DNA of 64,000 nucleotides from Roseburia sp. (GCA_003483745.1 DMYD01000042.1:195172-259171), one strand, 5' to 3'. Positions 51,786-61,611 are shown, numbered from the stretch's first letter. Notes: generated from the sequence alone by a model not told the origin. Numbers and translations: made by a program.

Positions 51786-52422
51786 TACGGAACAGCTAAA
51801 TCTAATCTATCTTGCTGCCGGATACGCGAGGCGTTTCGGCGGCAATAAGCTGCTCACAGAATTTCATGGAAAGCCTTTGTTTGTGCATGGTTTCACGGAA
51901 TTGTTGCGTCTTAAGAAACTTTGCAGTTATCCATGCAGGATCATTGTTGTGACCGCATACGATGAAATCGAAAAGTTATGCAAGGAGCAGTTTACAGATT
52001 GTATCGTCGTGCGAAACCAGGGCGAACAAAATGACGGGATTGCCTCAAGCATCCGAAAAGGAGTGGAGACAGCGACAGACCATTCTGTGCGGGCAGAGAG
52101 CAAGGCTGTCTCCTATGATATGTTTTTTCAGGCAGACCAGCCATATGTAAAAGCAGAATTACTCATTGATTTTCTGGATGCATTTTTTAAAAGTAAAAAG
52201 GGAATCGGCGCACTATCGTGTGAAGGTACTTTGCGCAGTCCAAATCTTTTTTCAGAAACATACCGCCCGGAGCTCTTAGCATTATCTAAAGAATGTGGTG
52301 GCAAAAAGATTATCCGTTCCCATCCGGATGATGTTTTCTCTTATCCGGTTTTTATACCGGAATTTTTTGTTGATATCGATACAAGGGAGGATTATGCACA
52401 TGAGAATGTACGACCTGATTGA
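51781..52422 (+). CDS. MocA/MobA-like nucleotidyltransferase, start codon unclear
   Basis: An NTP-transferase domain, probably for the cytosine- or guanine-dinucleotide form of Moco or its maturation. The nucleotide-binding signature LAAGYARRFGGNKLL is encoded at 51811-51855. The frame is open from 51781 (stop TGA at 51778), yet has no ATG, GTG or TTG before this signature; the first is TTG 51877, which would cut it off. Start could be a rare codon such as ATC 51805, coupled to the end of the upstream gene, or the sequence may hold an error. The 3' end overlaps the next gene by 23 bp. Confidence 0.78.
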   Translation, partial: SDTEQLNLIYLAAGYARRFGGNKLLTEFHGKPLFVHGFTELLRLKKLCSYPCRIIVVTAYDEIEKLCKEQFTDCIVVRNQGEQNDGIASSIRKGVETATDHSVRAESKAVSYDMFFQADQPYVKAELLIDFLDAFFKSKKGIGALSCEGTLRSPNLFSETYRPELLALSKECGGKKIIRSHPDDVFSYPVFIPEFFVDIDTREDYAHENVRPD

Positions 52423-53707
52423 AAAGAAAAAACTTGGCATGGAACTGACCACAGAAGAGATCCATTTTATGATCGATGGTTTTACGGATGGTACGATCCC
52501 GGATTATCAGATGTCTGCAATGACGATGGCAATTTGTTTCCAGGGGATGAGTAAAAGAGAAACCGTAGATCTGACACTTGCCATGCGCAACAGCGGGGAT
52601 GTGCTCGATCTTTCTTCCATTCCGGGTATTAAGGTAGACAAACACAGCACTGGTGGTGTAGGTGATAAAACTTCACTGGCTCTGACACCAATCGTGGCTT
52701 CCCTTGGAGTTCCGGTTGCAAAAATGTCTGGCAGAGGTCTTGGACATACCGGAGGAACAATTGATAAACTTGAAAGTTTTCCGGGATTTACAACAGCACT
52801 TCCTGAGGAAACCTTTTTTAAAAATGTTCGGGAAATCGGCATTGCAATCGCAGGACAGACTGCGAATCTTGCACCGGCAGACAAAAAGCTGTACGCACTG
52901 CGCGATGTGACAGCTACCGTTGACCAGATGTCGCTGATTGCCAGCTCAATTATGAGCAAAAAGTTAGCTTCCGGCAGTGATGCGATCGTACTTGATGTCA
53001 AGACCGGAAACGGTGCATTTATGAAAAAATATGAGGACTCTGTTGCACTCGCAAAAGAAATGGTATCAATTGGAACGATGGCAGGCAAAAAGACAGCAGC
53101 AATCATCACCGATATGGACCAGCCGCTTGGAAATGCGATTGGAAATGCCATCGAAGTGATTGAAGCAATCGACACACTGAAAGGAAAAGGACCGTCCGAT
53201 TTTAAAGAAGTGGTATTTGCACTTGGCGCCCAGATGTTACTTTTTGCAGGACGTGCAGATTCCTGCGAGGATGCCGTAAAACTTATGCAAGATTCCATAG
53301 ACAGTGGCGCCGCACTTGGTAAAATGGCTGAGTTTGTAAGAGCACAGGGCGGGGATGCATCTTATGTATACGATACGTCAAAATTTCCAAAACCAGCATA
53401 TTCGATTGAAGTAAAGGCAGAGTGCAGTGGATATGTGCACCGCATCTTAGCGGAGAATATCGGCATTGCATGCATGACGCTTGGTGGTGGGCGTGAAACA
53501 AAGGACAGCGCGATTGATCTTTCTGTCGGCATTTATTTAAAGAAGAAAAATGGAGATGCTGTAACTGCCGGTGATACATTGGCGGTTATTTATGCAAATG
53601 ATCGTGGAAAAATGACCCAGGCTGCCGAAAAAGTGCTGCATGCCTACGAAATTTCAGACGAACCAAAAGAAATGCAGCCGGTCGTAAGAGAATATATTTA
53701 CGAATGA
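52400..53707 (+). CDS. pdp: Pyrimidine-nucleoside phosphorylase
   Basis: A 435-residue nucleoside phosphorylase II family enzyme that cleaves uridine, thymidine and deoxyuridine. The signature SGRGLGHTGGTIDKLES and the phosphate-binding KHSTGGVGDKTS are intact, as is a C-terminal PYNP domain. I chose ATG 52400 (GGGAGG at 52385-52390, 9 bases upstream); ATG 52394 is too close to the site. It overlaps the MocA-like gene, so it is part of the same transcript. Confidence 0.93.
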   Translation: MRMYDLIEKKKLGMELTTEEIHFMIDGFTDGTIPDYQMSAMTMAICFQGMSKRETVDLTLAMRNSGDVLDLSSIPGIKVDKHSTGGVGDKTSLALTPIVASLGVPVAKMSGRGLGHTGGTIDKLESFPGFTTALPEETFFKNVREIGIAIAGQTANLAPADKKLYALRDVTATVDQMSLIASSIMSKKLASGSDAIVLDVKTGNGAFMKKYEDSVALAKEMVSIGTMAGKKTAAIITDMDQPLGNAIGNAIEVIEAIDTLKGKGPSDFKEVVFALGAQMLLFAGRADSCEDAVKLMQDSIDSGAALGKMAEFVRAQGGDASYVYDTSKFPKPAYSIEVKAECSGYVHRILAENIGIACMTLGGGRETKDSAIDLSVGIYLKKKNGDAVTAGDTLAVIYANDRGKMTQAAEKVLHAYEISDEPKEMQPVVREYIYE

Positions 53708-53736
53708 GAATAAGATCTTTTTTTTCTTCATACAAT
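53708..53736 (+). promoter_or_regulatory. SigE-like promoter of yqfC
   Basis: GAATAAG at 53708-53714, a 14 bp spacer and CATACAAT at 53729-53736, a full match to the SigE -10 consensus CATACAnT. Predicted start at or near the yqfC ATG (53742). Confidence 0.6.
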
Positions 53737-53741
53737 AATAT

Positions 53742-54011
53742 ATGAAGAAAAATCAGAAAGAAAAAATAATAAACAGCTTAGAACTGCCGAAGGATCTGAT
53801 GCTTGGTGCGGCGATTGTAACCGCAACCGGACGGCATGAGATCCTGATTTCTAATTATAAAGGGATCCTGGAATATGAGGATTCCTTTATCAAAATACAG
53901 ACAAAAAACTGCAGGATCCTGATTTCCGGCTCACATCTTGCAATTGATTATTATACAAACGAGGAAATGAAAATCACCGGGTTTTTAGACACGATCCAGT
54001 ACGAGAATTAA
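53742..54011 (+). CDS. yqfC: Sporulation protein YqfC
   Basis: 89 residues of the YabP/YqfC family: an N-terminal basic stretch, ELPKDLMLGAAIVTATGRHEI, and two beta strands near the C-terminus. In B. subtilis yqfC and yqfD are in the mother-cell SigE regulon. No ribosome binding site lies before ATG 53742, and the SigE-like -10 ends only 5 bp upstream, so the message may be leaderless. yqfD follows after 3 bp. Confidence 0.9.
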   Translation: MKKNQKEKIINSLELPKDLMLGAAIVTATGRHEILISNYKGILEYEDSFIKIQTKNCRILISGSHLAIDYYTNEEMKITGFLDTIQYEN

Positions 54012-54014
54012 AAG

Positions 54015-55262
54015 ATGCTGCTCTCAATAATAAAATATTTTAAGGGATACGTGTATGTCCGTTTAAGCGGTTATGCGCCGGAACGTTTCCTGAATTTATG
54101 CGGAAGCCACGATATTCTGATCTGGAATTTAAAATCCACGGAGGACGGGTATTCGTTCTATATCAGTGTGGCGGGATTTAAACAGTTACGCCCCATTTTA
54201 AAAAAAACAAAAACACGCATCCGTATCCAAAAAAAGTATGGCATACCATTCAAATTATACCATTACCGCAAGCGGAAAATGTTTGCATTAGGGATGCTTC
54301 TCTTTGCAGGTCTGATCTATTACCTTTCCGGTTTTATCTGGAATATTGAGGTAAACGGTAATTCCTATCTGTCTGAGGAAGTCGTACTCTGTTTCCTTTC
54401 CGGGGAGCACGCTTCTTTTGGTGCAAAGAAAAAAGATATTGACTGCGCCGTTTTAGAAGAAACATTAAGGAGCAGGTATCCGGAAGTAATCTGGACTTCC
54501 ATCAAAATTTATGGAACCAAAATGACGGTTGATATTCAGGAAAATCTGCTTCCGGAAGAAACTTATGAGGATAATCCGGAGAAACCGGCGCATGATATTA
54601 TTGCTGCCGATGATGGAGAAATCACTGAAATGATCACAAGAAGCGGCACCCCGGTTGTGACCGTTGGCACAAAGGTAAAAAAAGGCGATGTGTTAGTCAA
54701 TGGATGCATTGAAATTTTAAATGATGACGGAGAGGTGGCAAAATATCTATACCGCACAGCAGATGCAGATGTTACAGCGAAAGTTACATATCCCTATCAT
54801 GACGAGATACCCGTCACATATGTGGAAAAAAAACCAACCGGTGCAAAAAAAATAACATACCAGATCAGAATGTTAGATTATCTGGTCAAAATTCCTTTTT
54901 TTTCGCCAATGGAAGAACCCTATGAAGTTGTATCGGATGTGTCACAGTTTCACTTTACAGATAATTTTTACCTGCCGGTTTATCTGGTCAGACAAACTTA
55001 TTCCGGTTATGAAAACAGACAGAAAACATATACAGAAAAAGAGGCGAAACAGCTTGCTTCTAAGAATCTTAAGAAATATATTAACGATTTGGAAGAAAAA
55101 GGTATTCAAATTACGGGAAAAAATGTTATTATAGAAAGAACGAAGAAAAAATATGTGGTGAAAGGAACGATTAGTACCATAAAATCTATTGTTTCCTATC
55201 AGCCGACAAAAATCATCGAACAATCGAGCGAAGAGAGGCAACTGACGGATGAGTCTGACTGA
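54015..55262 (+). CDS. yqfD: Sporulation protein YqfD
   Basis: 415 residues. A cytoplasmic N-terminal domain of about 90 residues is followed by one transmembrane segment (MFALGMLLFAGLIYYLSGFIW), then an extracellular part including NGNSYLSEE and a later helical region. The family is a sporulation stage IV protein with unclear mechanism. ATG 54015 has no clear ribosome binding site of its own, so translation is probably coupled to yqfC. It overlaps phoH by 14 bp. Confidence 0.93.
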   Translation: MLLSIIKYFKGYVYVRLSGYAPERFLNLCGSHDILIWNLKSTEDGYSFYISVAGFKQLRPILKKTKTRIRIQKKYGIPFKLYHYRKRKMFALGMLLFAGLIYYLSGFIWNIEVNGNSYLSEEVVLCFLSGEHASFGAKKKDIDCAVLEETLRSRYPEVIWTSIKIYGTKMTVDIQENLLPEETYEDNPEKPAHDIIAADDGEITEMITRSGTPVVTVGTKVKKGDVLVNGCIEILNDDGEVAKYLYRTADADVTAKVTYPYHDEIPVTYVEKKPTGAKKITYQIRMLDYLVKIPFFSPMEEPYEVVSDVSQFHFTDNFYLPVYLVRQTYSGYENRQKTYTEKEAKQLASKNLKKYINDLEEKGIQITGKNVIIERTKKKYVVKGTISTIKSIVSYQPTKIIEQSSEERQLTDESD

Positions 55263-56247
55263 ACTATCATTAAATATACCGACTGATCATGTGGCGAACG
55301 TATTTGGTCAGTTTGATGCGTATATCAAAAAGATTGAGCGCACATTAAATGTTACCGTGGTCTTACGCGGTGAAAGTATGAAGCTCCTTGGAGAAGAACA
55401 TAATTTAAAAAAAGCGGAACAGGTATTTTTACAGCTGATCGAGTTATCCAAAAGAGGAAATATTATCACGGAACAGAATGTCAATTATGCATTAGCACTT
55501 TCGGAAGAAGAAAAAGAATCCGCGATCGTTGAAATTGATAAGGATTGTATCTGCCATACGATCAACGGCAAACCGGTAAAACCAAAGACACTCGGTCAGA
55601 AAGCATATGTAGATGCAATCCGCCAGAAAATGATTGTATTTGGCATGGGGCCTGCCGGAACCGGTAAGACTTATCTTGCAATGGCAATGGCGATCACAGC
55701 GTTTAAGAATGAGGAAGTGGGAAGGATCATCCTGACACGGCCGGCTATCGAGGCGGGTGAAAAATTAGGTTTTCTGCCGGGAGATTTGCAGAGTAAGGTT
55801 GATCCCTATTTAAGACCTCTTTATGATGCATTGTATCAGATCATGGGAGCAGAGAGTTTTCAGAAAAATATGGAAAAGGGTCTGATCGAAGTTGCCCCGC
55901 TTGCATACATGCGCGGACGTACGCTTGACAATGCATTTATTATTCTGGATGAGGCACAAAATACCACACCGGCGCAGATGAAAATGTTCCTTACCCGTAT
56001 CGGTTTTGGATCTAAGGCAGTGATCACCGGTGATGCCACGCAGAAGGATCTTGCACCTGGTACGGCATCTGGTCTGGATGTTGCATTAAAAGTATTAAAG
56101 AAAGTGGATGAGATCGGCATCTGCGAGCTGACCAGTAAAGATGTAGTCCGTCATCCGGTCGTACAAAAAATAGTCAAGGCCTACGAAGATTATGAAAACC
56201 GCAGTAAGAACATAACAAAAAGAAGACAGGAGACCCGCCAGCGATGA
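55249..56247 (+). CDS. phoH: PhoH-like ATPase
   Basis: 332 residues. A small KH-like N-terminal domain precedes the ATPase with Walker A GPAGTGKT at 134-141 and Walker B FIILDEAQNTTPAQ. PhoH-like proteins are linked to RNA metabolism and, in Clostridia, always sit beside yqfD and ybeY. The start overlaps yqfD and the stop overlaps the next ATG by 4 bp, giving a tight operon. Confidence 0.96.
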   Translation: MSLTELSLNIPTDHVANVFGQFDAYIKKIERTLNVTVVLRGESMKLLGEEHNLKKAEQVFLQLIELSKRGNIITEQNVNYALALSEEEKESAIVEIDKDCICHTINGKPVKPKTLGQKAYVDAIRQKMIVFGMGPAGTGKTYLAMAMAITAFKNEEVGRIILTRPAIEAGEKLGFLPGDLQSKVDPYLRPLYDALYQIMGAESFQKNMEKGLIEVAPLAYMRGRTLDNAFIILDEAQNTTPAQMKMFLTRIGFGSKAVITGDATQKDLAPGTASGLDVALKVLKKVDEIGICELTSKDVVRHPVVQKIVKAYEDYENRSKNITKRRQETRQR

Positions 56248-57437
56248 ATGACCGCTTTGTAATTAAAAGAGTATGGAACCATGTCTGTATGTTTATCGTT
56301 GCCATTGCGGTAACACTTTTATTATGTGTAAAGCAGCAGATTTTACTGGATCAGTTATTAGGGATTGTCTGTATTACACTGATATGGTTTGTGTTATTTC
56401 TTTTCTTCATGGAACATGACCGTGCAGAAGGACTGATCTGTCACAACCGTGAAACAGATTTCAAAAAAGTATTATATGGGTATACAACAGCCGCAGTGGT
56501 GGTCATATTTGCTGCATATTTTCCTGAATTTGTAAAACCGATGATATTGGTACCGCTCATTATTGCAGCCTTCGGTTCGGAGCGGCTTGCGCTTATCATC
56601 GGCATTTTCTGGGATTCCTTACTATGTCTTGTTATGGGGTTACATTCACAGGAACTGGTATTGTACTGTCTGATGACCATCTTTGGTGCAATTCTTGCAG
56701 GAACAGCTGAGGAAACAGCAAAACATGAAAAGACACTTATCTGGTATGAAGTACTTTTATTCTGCCTTTCCCTTATACTTCCGGTAACTTTTTATTATCT
56801 GACTTATCAGGAAGTACATTTTAAACTTTTATTATGGGGCATCGGCGAGGGTGCTGCCAGTATTTTGTGGATGCAGTTTGGCTTTTTACATTTTGCACGT
56901 CTGAGGGAGCAGGAGGTAAGCGATACCCTGACTGATATTCTGGATGATACATATCCGCTTGTCCGGGAGCTTTCTAGCTTTTCAAAACAGGAATACCAGC
57001 ACGCACGCAGAGTTTCGGGACTTGCAGCGAAATGTGCAAAAGTTGCTGGAGCAGATGAAAAAACCTGTGCAGCGGCGGGATTTTATTACCGGATCGGTAT
57101 TATGGAAGGAGAACCCCTGACACAGAGTGGAATCCGTATTGCGCAGGAACATTGTTTTCCGGAAGATGTGATCCGCATCATCAGTGAATACGATGGTGAA
57201 ACTGCACCGCCTTCATCCATTGAGTCAGCAATCGTACATATGGTAAATGGTCTGGTCAAAAAAATCGAAGTCTTTGACAGTTATACAATGGCAAGCGAAT
57301 GGAACCAGGATATGGTCATTTACCAGACATTAAATGAATATTCTGCAAGCGGAATTTATGACCAGTCAGGACTTGGCATGAATATGTTTTTAAAGATCAG
57401 GGAATATCTTGTAAATGAGGAAACTTTCTTCTTTTAG
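56244..57437 (+). CDS. PgpH-like membrane protein with degenerate HD domain
   Basis: 397 residues in the place where c-di-AMP phosphodiesterase PgpH (YqfF) is encoded, between phoH and ybeY. About seven hydrophobic segments (12-225) precede a C-terminal region that aligns with the HD domain. The first His is kept (His253 in HARRVSG), but the HD pair of FYHDIGK is replaced by Tyr282-Arg283 (FYYRIGI), the EQHHGT ligands by SEYDGE, and the last Asp (IADS) by Asn (MVNG). The large extracellular domain of PgpH (about 700 residues in total) is missing. It should not cut c-di-AMP; a sensing or scaffold role is inference. Confidence 0.8.
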   Translation: MNDRFVIKRVWNHVCMFIVAIAVTLLLCVKQQILLDQLLGIVCITLIWFVLFLFFMEHDRAEGLICHNRETDFKKVLYGYTTAAVVVIFAAYFPEFVKPMILVPLIIAAFGSERLALIIGIFWDSLLCLVMGLHSQELVLYCLMTIFGAILAGTAEETAKHEKTLIWYEVLLFCLSLILPVTFYYLTYQEVHFKLLLWGIGEGAASILWMQFGFLHFARLREQEVSDTLTDILDDTYPLVRELSSFSKQEYQHARRVSGLAAKCAKVAGADEKTCAAAGFYYRIGIMEGEPLTQSGIRIAQEHCFPEDVIRIISEYDGETAPPSSIESAIVHMVNGLVKKIEVFDSYTMASEWNQDMVIYQTLNEYSASGIYDQSGLGMNMFLKIREYLVNEETFFF

Positions 57438-57499
57438 AAACTACATAAAATACAAAAGATATAAAAAACTGCCGGTAAGGCACAGAAATGAGGAAATTT

Positions 57500-57997
57500 A
57501 TGAGTCTTTTTATAGAAAAAGAAACGGAAACAGATTTTTCATTTGACGAAGAGGCACTTGCAAAAGAAGTAACAGACTACGCGATCGAGCATGAAGGATT
57601 TCCGTTTGAAGCGGAGATCAACCTGACGCTCACAGATAATGACGGGATCCATGCCATCAATAAAGAATACCGTGATATTGATGCACCGACGGATGTTTTG
57701 TCGTTTCCAATGCTTTCCTATGAGAGTGCCGGAGATTTTTCAAAATTAGAAGATGATTACGATGATAATTTTAACCCTGACACAGGGGAGATCATGCTTG
57801 GTGATATCATTATTTCTGTTGACAAAGTAAAAGAACAGGCAAAAAATTATGGGCACAGTGAAAAACGTGAATATGCGTTTCTGATCCTGCACAGTATGCT
57901 TCATTTATTTGGGTATGACCATATGACACCGGAAGAAGCTGCCATTATGGAAGGAAAACAAACTGAGATCTTAAACGAAATGAATATTTTAAGATAA
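57500..57997 (+). CDS. ybeY: Endoribonuclease YbeY
   Basis: 165 residues. The zinc motif HSMLHLFGYDH places ligands at His131, His135 and His141, followed by MTPEEAAIME. It acts in 16S rRNA 3'-end maturation. ATG 57500 with GAGG 7 bases upstream is preferred to ATG 57488, which overlaps that site. Confidence 0.96.
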   Translation: MSLFIEKETETDFSFDEEALAKEVTDYAIEHEGFPFEAEINLTLTDNDGIHAINKEYRDIDAPTDVLSFPMLSYESAGDFSKLEDDYDDNFNPDTGEIMLGDIIISVDKVKEQAKNYGHSEKREYAFLILHSMLHLFGYDHMTPEEAAIMEGKQTEILNEMNILR

Positions 57998-58012
57998 CGA
58001 GGATTAAGTCAT

Positions 58013-59674
58013 ATGGGCAAACAAAATAAAAAAAGCAGTACAAGTTTTCTTGTGCAGGGTTCTATTCTTGCCATCGCATCTATTGTCAGCCGTATCATCG
58101 GGTTGATTTACCGTATTCCACTGACTAATATTATCGGTGATACCGGAAATGATTACTATGGAACTGCTTTTCAGATTTATAATATATTATTGATCATTTC
58201 ATCCTACAGTCTGCCGCTTGCTGTTTCAAAGCTGGTATCTGCTAATTATTCACAGGGCAGAAGACACAATGTATATCGTATTTTAAAATGTGCACTGATT
58301 TTTGGCGCATGTACCGGTACGATTGCAGCGCTGATTCTTTTGTTTGGAGCAGATTTTATCACAGGCACACTGATGAAAACCCCTATGAGTGTTTTTGCCG
58401 TGCGGGTATTGATTCCTGTACTTTTAATCGTTGCCGTGCTCGGTGTTATGAGAGGTTTTTTTCAGGGACTTGGCACAATGATGCCGAGTGCAACTTCCCA
58501 GATCTTAGAGCAGATTGCAAATGCGATCGTCAGTGTGTGGGCAGCATATGTACTGGCCGGTTATGGTGCAAAGGCAGGGGCACTGCTTGGCAATGCTGAT
58601 AATTATTCTGCAGCATACGGAGCAGCGGGAGGAACGCTTGGCACCGCGGTCGGAGCACTGGTTGCATTATTATTCTGTACCTTTGTTCTGGTTGTATATT
58701 TGCACGCATTCAAACGCAGCCTGCACAGAGAACGTAGAAATAATGTGGACTCTTACGCATCCATATTTCATTTGCTGATCGTTACGATCATTCCTGTTTT
58801 ACTGAGCAGTACAATCTATAACTGTAATGCAGTCATTGATCAGGCAGTGTATAAACATATCGCAGCATTTCAAGGCTATACTGCAAGCCAGTATGGTTCC
58901 TGGAATGGTATTTATACAGGAAAATATACCGTATTGATCAATGTCCCGATTTCCATTGCATCGGCAATGGCAGCATCTTCTGTTCCGGCACTGACTGCTG
59001 CCTATGCAGCCGGAAAAAAAGGCGAGGCAAAGCGTCAGATTGGTATTGCAACACGTTTTATCATGGTGATTGCATTCCCATGTGCGGTCGGAATGGGTGT
59101 GCTTGCGTCACCAATCTTACAGCTTTTGTTCCGTGACTCATCAGAAACTGCTGCACACATGCTGCAGGTCGGAGCTGTTACGATTTTGTTTTTCTCCCTG
59201 TCAACACTTTCCAACGGACTTTTACAGGGAATCGGCCGGATGAAGGAACCAATCAAAAATGCGATTATCGCACTGGTGTTGCATTTGGGTCTGCTCGCAG
59301 CACTTATGTTCTTATTTGATTTAAATATTTTTGCAGTTGTTATCGCAAATGCAGCATTCGGTCTTATCATGTGTATTTTAAATGCGCGGTCGCTACGTCG
59401 TTACAGTGGATATCATCAGGAAGTCCGAAAAACATTTTTTGTTCCTGCGATTGCAGCTTTAGGCATGGGTGTTGTTGTATGGCTCGTCTATCATGGCATC
59501 CTGTATGTACTGCGCATCAACGCCATTGCAACGCTCCTGTCGATCGTGGTTGGAGCAGCAGTCTATGCAGTGTTACTGTTGCTGTTAAAAGGATTAAATG
59601 AACAGGAAATCTTACGATTCCCGAAAGGGCGCATGCTGGCAGATATCGCAAAGAGACTGCACTTATTAAAATAA
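58013..59674 (+). CDS. SpoVB/MurJ-like lipid flippase
   Basis: 553 residues, about 14 transmembrane helices, of the MVF/polysaccharide flippase superfamily. The N-terminal SFLVQGSILAIASIVSRIIGLIYRIPL and the RDSSETAAHMLQVGA segment resemble SpoVB of Clostridia. It may flip lipid-linked peptidoglycan precursors (vegetative or cortex) or polysaccharide. The start is 15 bp after ybeY. Confidence 0.88.
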   Translation: MGKQNKKSSTSFLVQGSILAIASIVSRIIGLIYRIPLTNIIGDTGNDYYGTAFQIYNILLIISSYSLPLAVSKLVSANYSQGRRHNVYRILKCALIFGACTGTIAALILLFGADFITGTLMKTPMSVFAVRVLIPVLLIVAVLGVMRGFFQGLGTMMPSATSQILEQIANAIVSVWAAYVLAGYGAKAGALLGNADNYSAAYGAAGGTLGTAVGALVALLFCTFVLVVYLHAFKRSLHRERRNNVDSYASIFHLLIVTIIPVLLSSTIYNCNAVIDQAVYKHIAAFQGYTASQYGSWNGIYTGKYTVLINVPISIASAMAASSVPALTAAYAAGKKGEAKRQIGIATRFIMVIAFPCAVGMGVLASPILQLLFRDSSETAAHMLQVGAVTILFFSLSTLSNGLLQGIGRMKEPIKNAIIALVLHLGLLAALMFLFDLNIFAVVIANAAFGLIMCILNARSLRRYSGYHQEVRKTFFVPAIAALGMGVVVWLVYHGILYVLRINAIATLLSIVVGAAVYAVLLLLLKGLNEQEILRFPKGRMLADIAKRLHLLK

Positions 59675-59788
59675 CAGACGGTACGCATTGGGAACATTCT
59701 GTGATCATGAACAGATATTCCTGAAAAGTGAATAAAAAGTAAAATTTGGCAAATACTTATCGTAAAACCGGAATATGGAGTGATGGTA

Positions 59789-60175
59789 ATGAAAAAAACG
59801 ACGAGTATTTGCCTTTTTACCGGCATGATCTTTCTTTTATTGATCCTGACAGTCTATTTACTTTTTGCACAACAGAATGCAGGAGCAGGAAAAAAAGATA
59901 TTTCTGCGGCAACCGAAGAAATATTAGCTGAAAATGATACTGCAGAAAATATCAGAACAACAGAGAGCATTGCAATTTACGAACCATATACCTATGTAAT
60001 AAAGCAGAAAGATGGAATATTAGTTGTATACCAGAGTGATGGTGTCACGGAATTTTTTGAGACAAATATACGGGTACGTGATCTGGATGAGGAAATGATA
60101 AAAAAATCAGAAAATGGTATCTTTTTTTCTAATGACCAGGAATTATATGCTTTTTTAGAAAGTTATTCCAGTTAA
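59789..60175 (+). CDS. BofC C-terminal-domain-like membrane protein
   Basis: 128 residues with an N-terminal transmembrane segment (about 8-27), a low-complexity stretch and a C-terminal domain beginning YTYVIKQKDGILVVYQSDG and ending LYAFLESYSS. This pattern matches the BofC C-terminal domain, which in Bacillus controls SpoIVB protease in the intermembrane space of the forespore. ATG 59789 (GGAG 8 bases upstream) is chosen over 59780/59783. Assignment is by motif resemblance only. Confidence 0.68.
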   Translation: MKKTTSICLFTGMIFLLLILTVYLLFAQQNAGAGKKDISAATEEILAENDTAENIRTTESIAIYEPYTYVIKQKDGILVVYQSDGVTEFFETNIRVRDLDEEMIKKSENGIFFSNDQELYAFLESYSS

Positions 60176-60327
60176 TAGATCTGTCAGCTGTATGATATTG
60201 ATGAATTACCAGCAATAACTATGCGTTTCACGGATTGAATGTTTGTTTTCAGTATGCTAAAATATGCTATGGTTTGTCTGTAAATGACAAATAGAATTTG
60301 AGAAAATTATCTGAAAAGGTTTAAAAT

Positions 60328-61611
60328 ATGACAGAAACAGAGGTTGCAGTCATTGGTGGCGGTGCATCCGGACTGATGGCTTCCATTGCGTCTGCTTCAT
60401 CAGGCGCAGATACGATTATCTTAGAACATATGGACCGTGTCGGCAAGAAAATACTTGCCACGGGGAATGGAAAATGTAATTATACAAATGAGGTGCAGGG
60501 GCTGTCGTGTTACAGGGGCGATGACCCTGCTTTTACTGTGCCGGTATTGAAACAGTTTGACCAGAAAAAAACGGTGGGATTTTTTCGTGAGATCGGCATC
60601 GAACCCAAAGTAAAAAACGGTTATTATTACCCTGCAAGTGAACAGGCAGCTTCTGTTTTGGATGTGCTGCGCATGGAAGCATCCTATACAGGCGTAAAGG
60701 AAATCGTCTCCTGTGAGATCAAATCCGTCAAAAAACAGGGAAACGCATTTTTGATCCGGACTGGCATGGGCGATTTTCGTGCAAAATCGATCATTTTCGC
60801 AACCGGTCTCTTAGCTTCGCCTAAGAGCGGCAGCGACGGCAGTGCACTTCCACATATAGAACGCTTCGGACACCACATCATAGATATTGTACCGGCTTTG
60901 GTTCCGTTGCAGGGAAAGCAGTCATTCTTTAAAATGCTTGCAGGAATCCGTGCAGAAGTTTCGATAAGATTGTACATAAATGGGGCAGAAACGACCACAG
61001 AACGTGGTGAATTGCAGTTGACAGATTATGGCATATCTGGAATTCCGGTTTTTCAGATCAGCCGCTATGCAACCAGAGCCCTGAAGCAGAAAAAGACAGT
61101 ATATGCACTGATTGATTTTATGCCGGATCGTTCTTTCGAATCTGTTAACGATCTTCTGAAACTGCGTTTTTATACACAGTCACACGGAAAAGATGCCGCC
61201 CAGGCAATGATTGGTCTTTGTAATAAAAAGCTTGCAGAGGTACTTTTAAAAGAAGCTGGTATTGATCTTCATATTCCAGCAAAAAAAATCTCCGGCAAAC
61301 AACTGACACGACTTGTAAAGCTGTTAAAAGAGCTGCATGTCGATATCACCGGAAGCAAAGACATTGCACAGGCGCAGGTATGTGCCGGAGGAATAGATAC
61401 CCGCGAGATTGAAGCCGCAAGTATGATGTCAAAATTAGTTCCCGGACTGTTTTTCGCAGGTGAAGTCGTTGATATTGATGGTACCTGTGGTGGATATAAT
61501 CTGCAATGGGCATGGTCCAGCGGATATGTAGCAGGGCTTCATGCTGCCGAGTATTCACATCACGGAAAAGAATCACACAGGAAGAAACGAGGAAGTAATG
61601 ATAAGAATTAA
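60328..61611 (+). CDS. HI0933-family FAD oxidoreductase
   Basis: 427 residues. The Rossmann motif GGGASG is at residues 10-15, followed by the family hallmark KILATGNGKCNYTN; the C-terminal GEVVDIDGTCGGYNLQWAWSSG is intact. The family is linked to BaiN-like flavoproteins but the reaction is usually unknown. Its stop overlaps the next gene by 14 bp. Confidence 0.93.
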   Translation: MTETEVAVIGGGASGLMASIASASSGADTIILEHMDRVGKKILATGNGKCNYTNEVQGLSCYRGDDPAFTVPVLKQFDQKKTVGFFREIGIEPKVKNGYYYPASEQAASVLDVLRMEASYTGVKEIVSCEIKSVKKQGNAFLIRTGMGDFRAKSIIFATGLLASPKSGSDGSALPHIERFGHHIIDIVPALVPLQGKQSFFKMLAGIRAEVSIRLYINGAETTTERGELQLTDYGISGIPVFQISRYATRALKQKKTVYALIDFMPDRSFESVNDLLKLRFYTQSHGKDAAQAMIGLCNKKLAEVLLKEAGIDLHIPAKKISGKQLTRLVKLLKELHVDITGSKDIAQAQVCAGGIDTREIEAASMMSKLVPGLFFAGEVVDIDGTCGGYNLQWAWSSGYVAGLHAAEYSHHGKESHRKKRGSNDKN

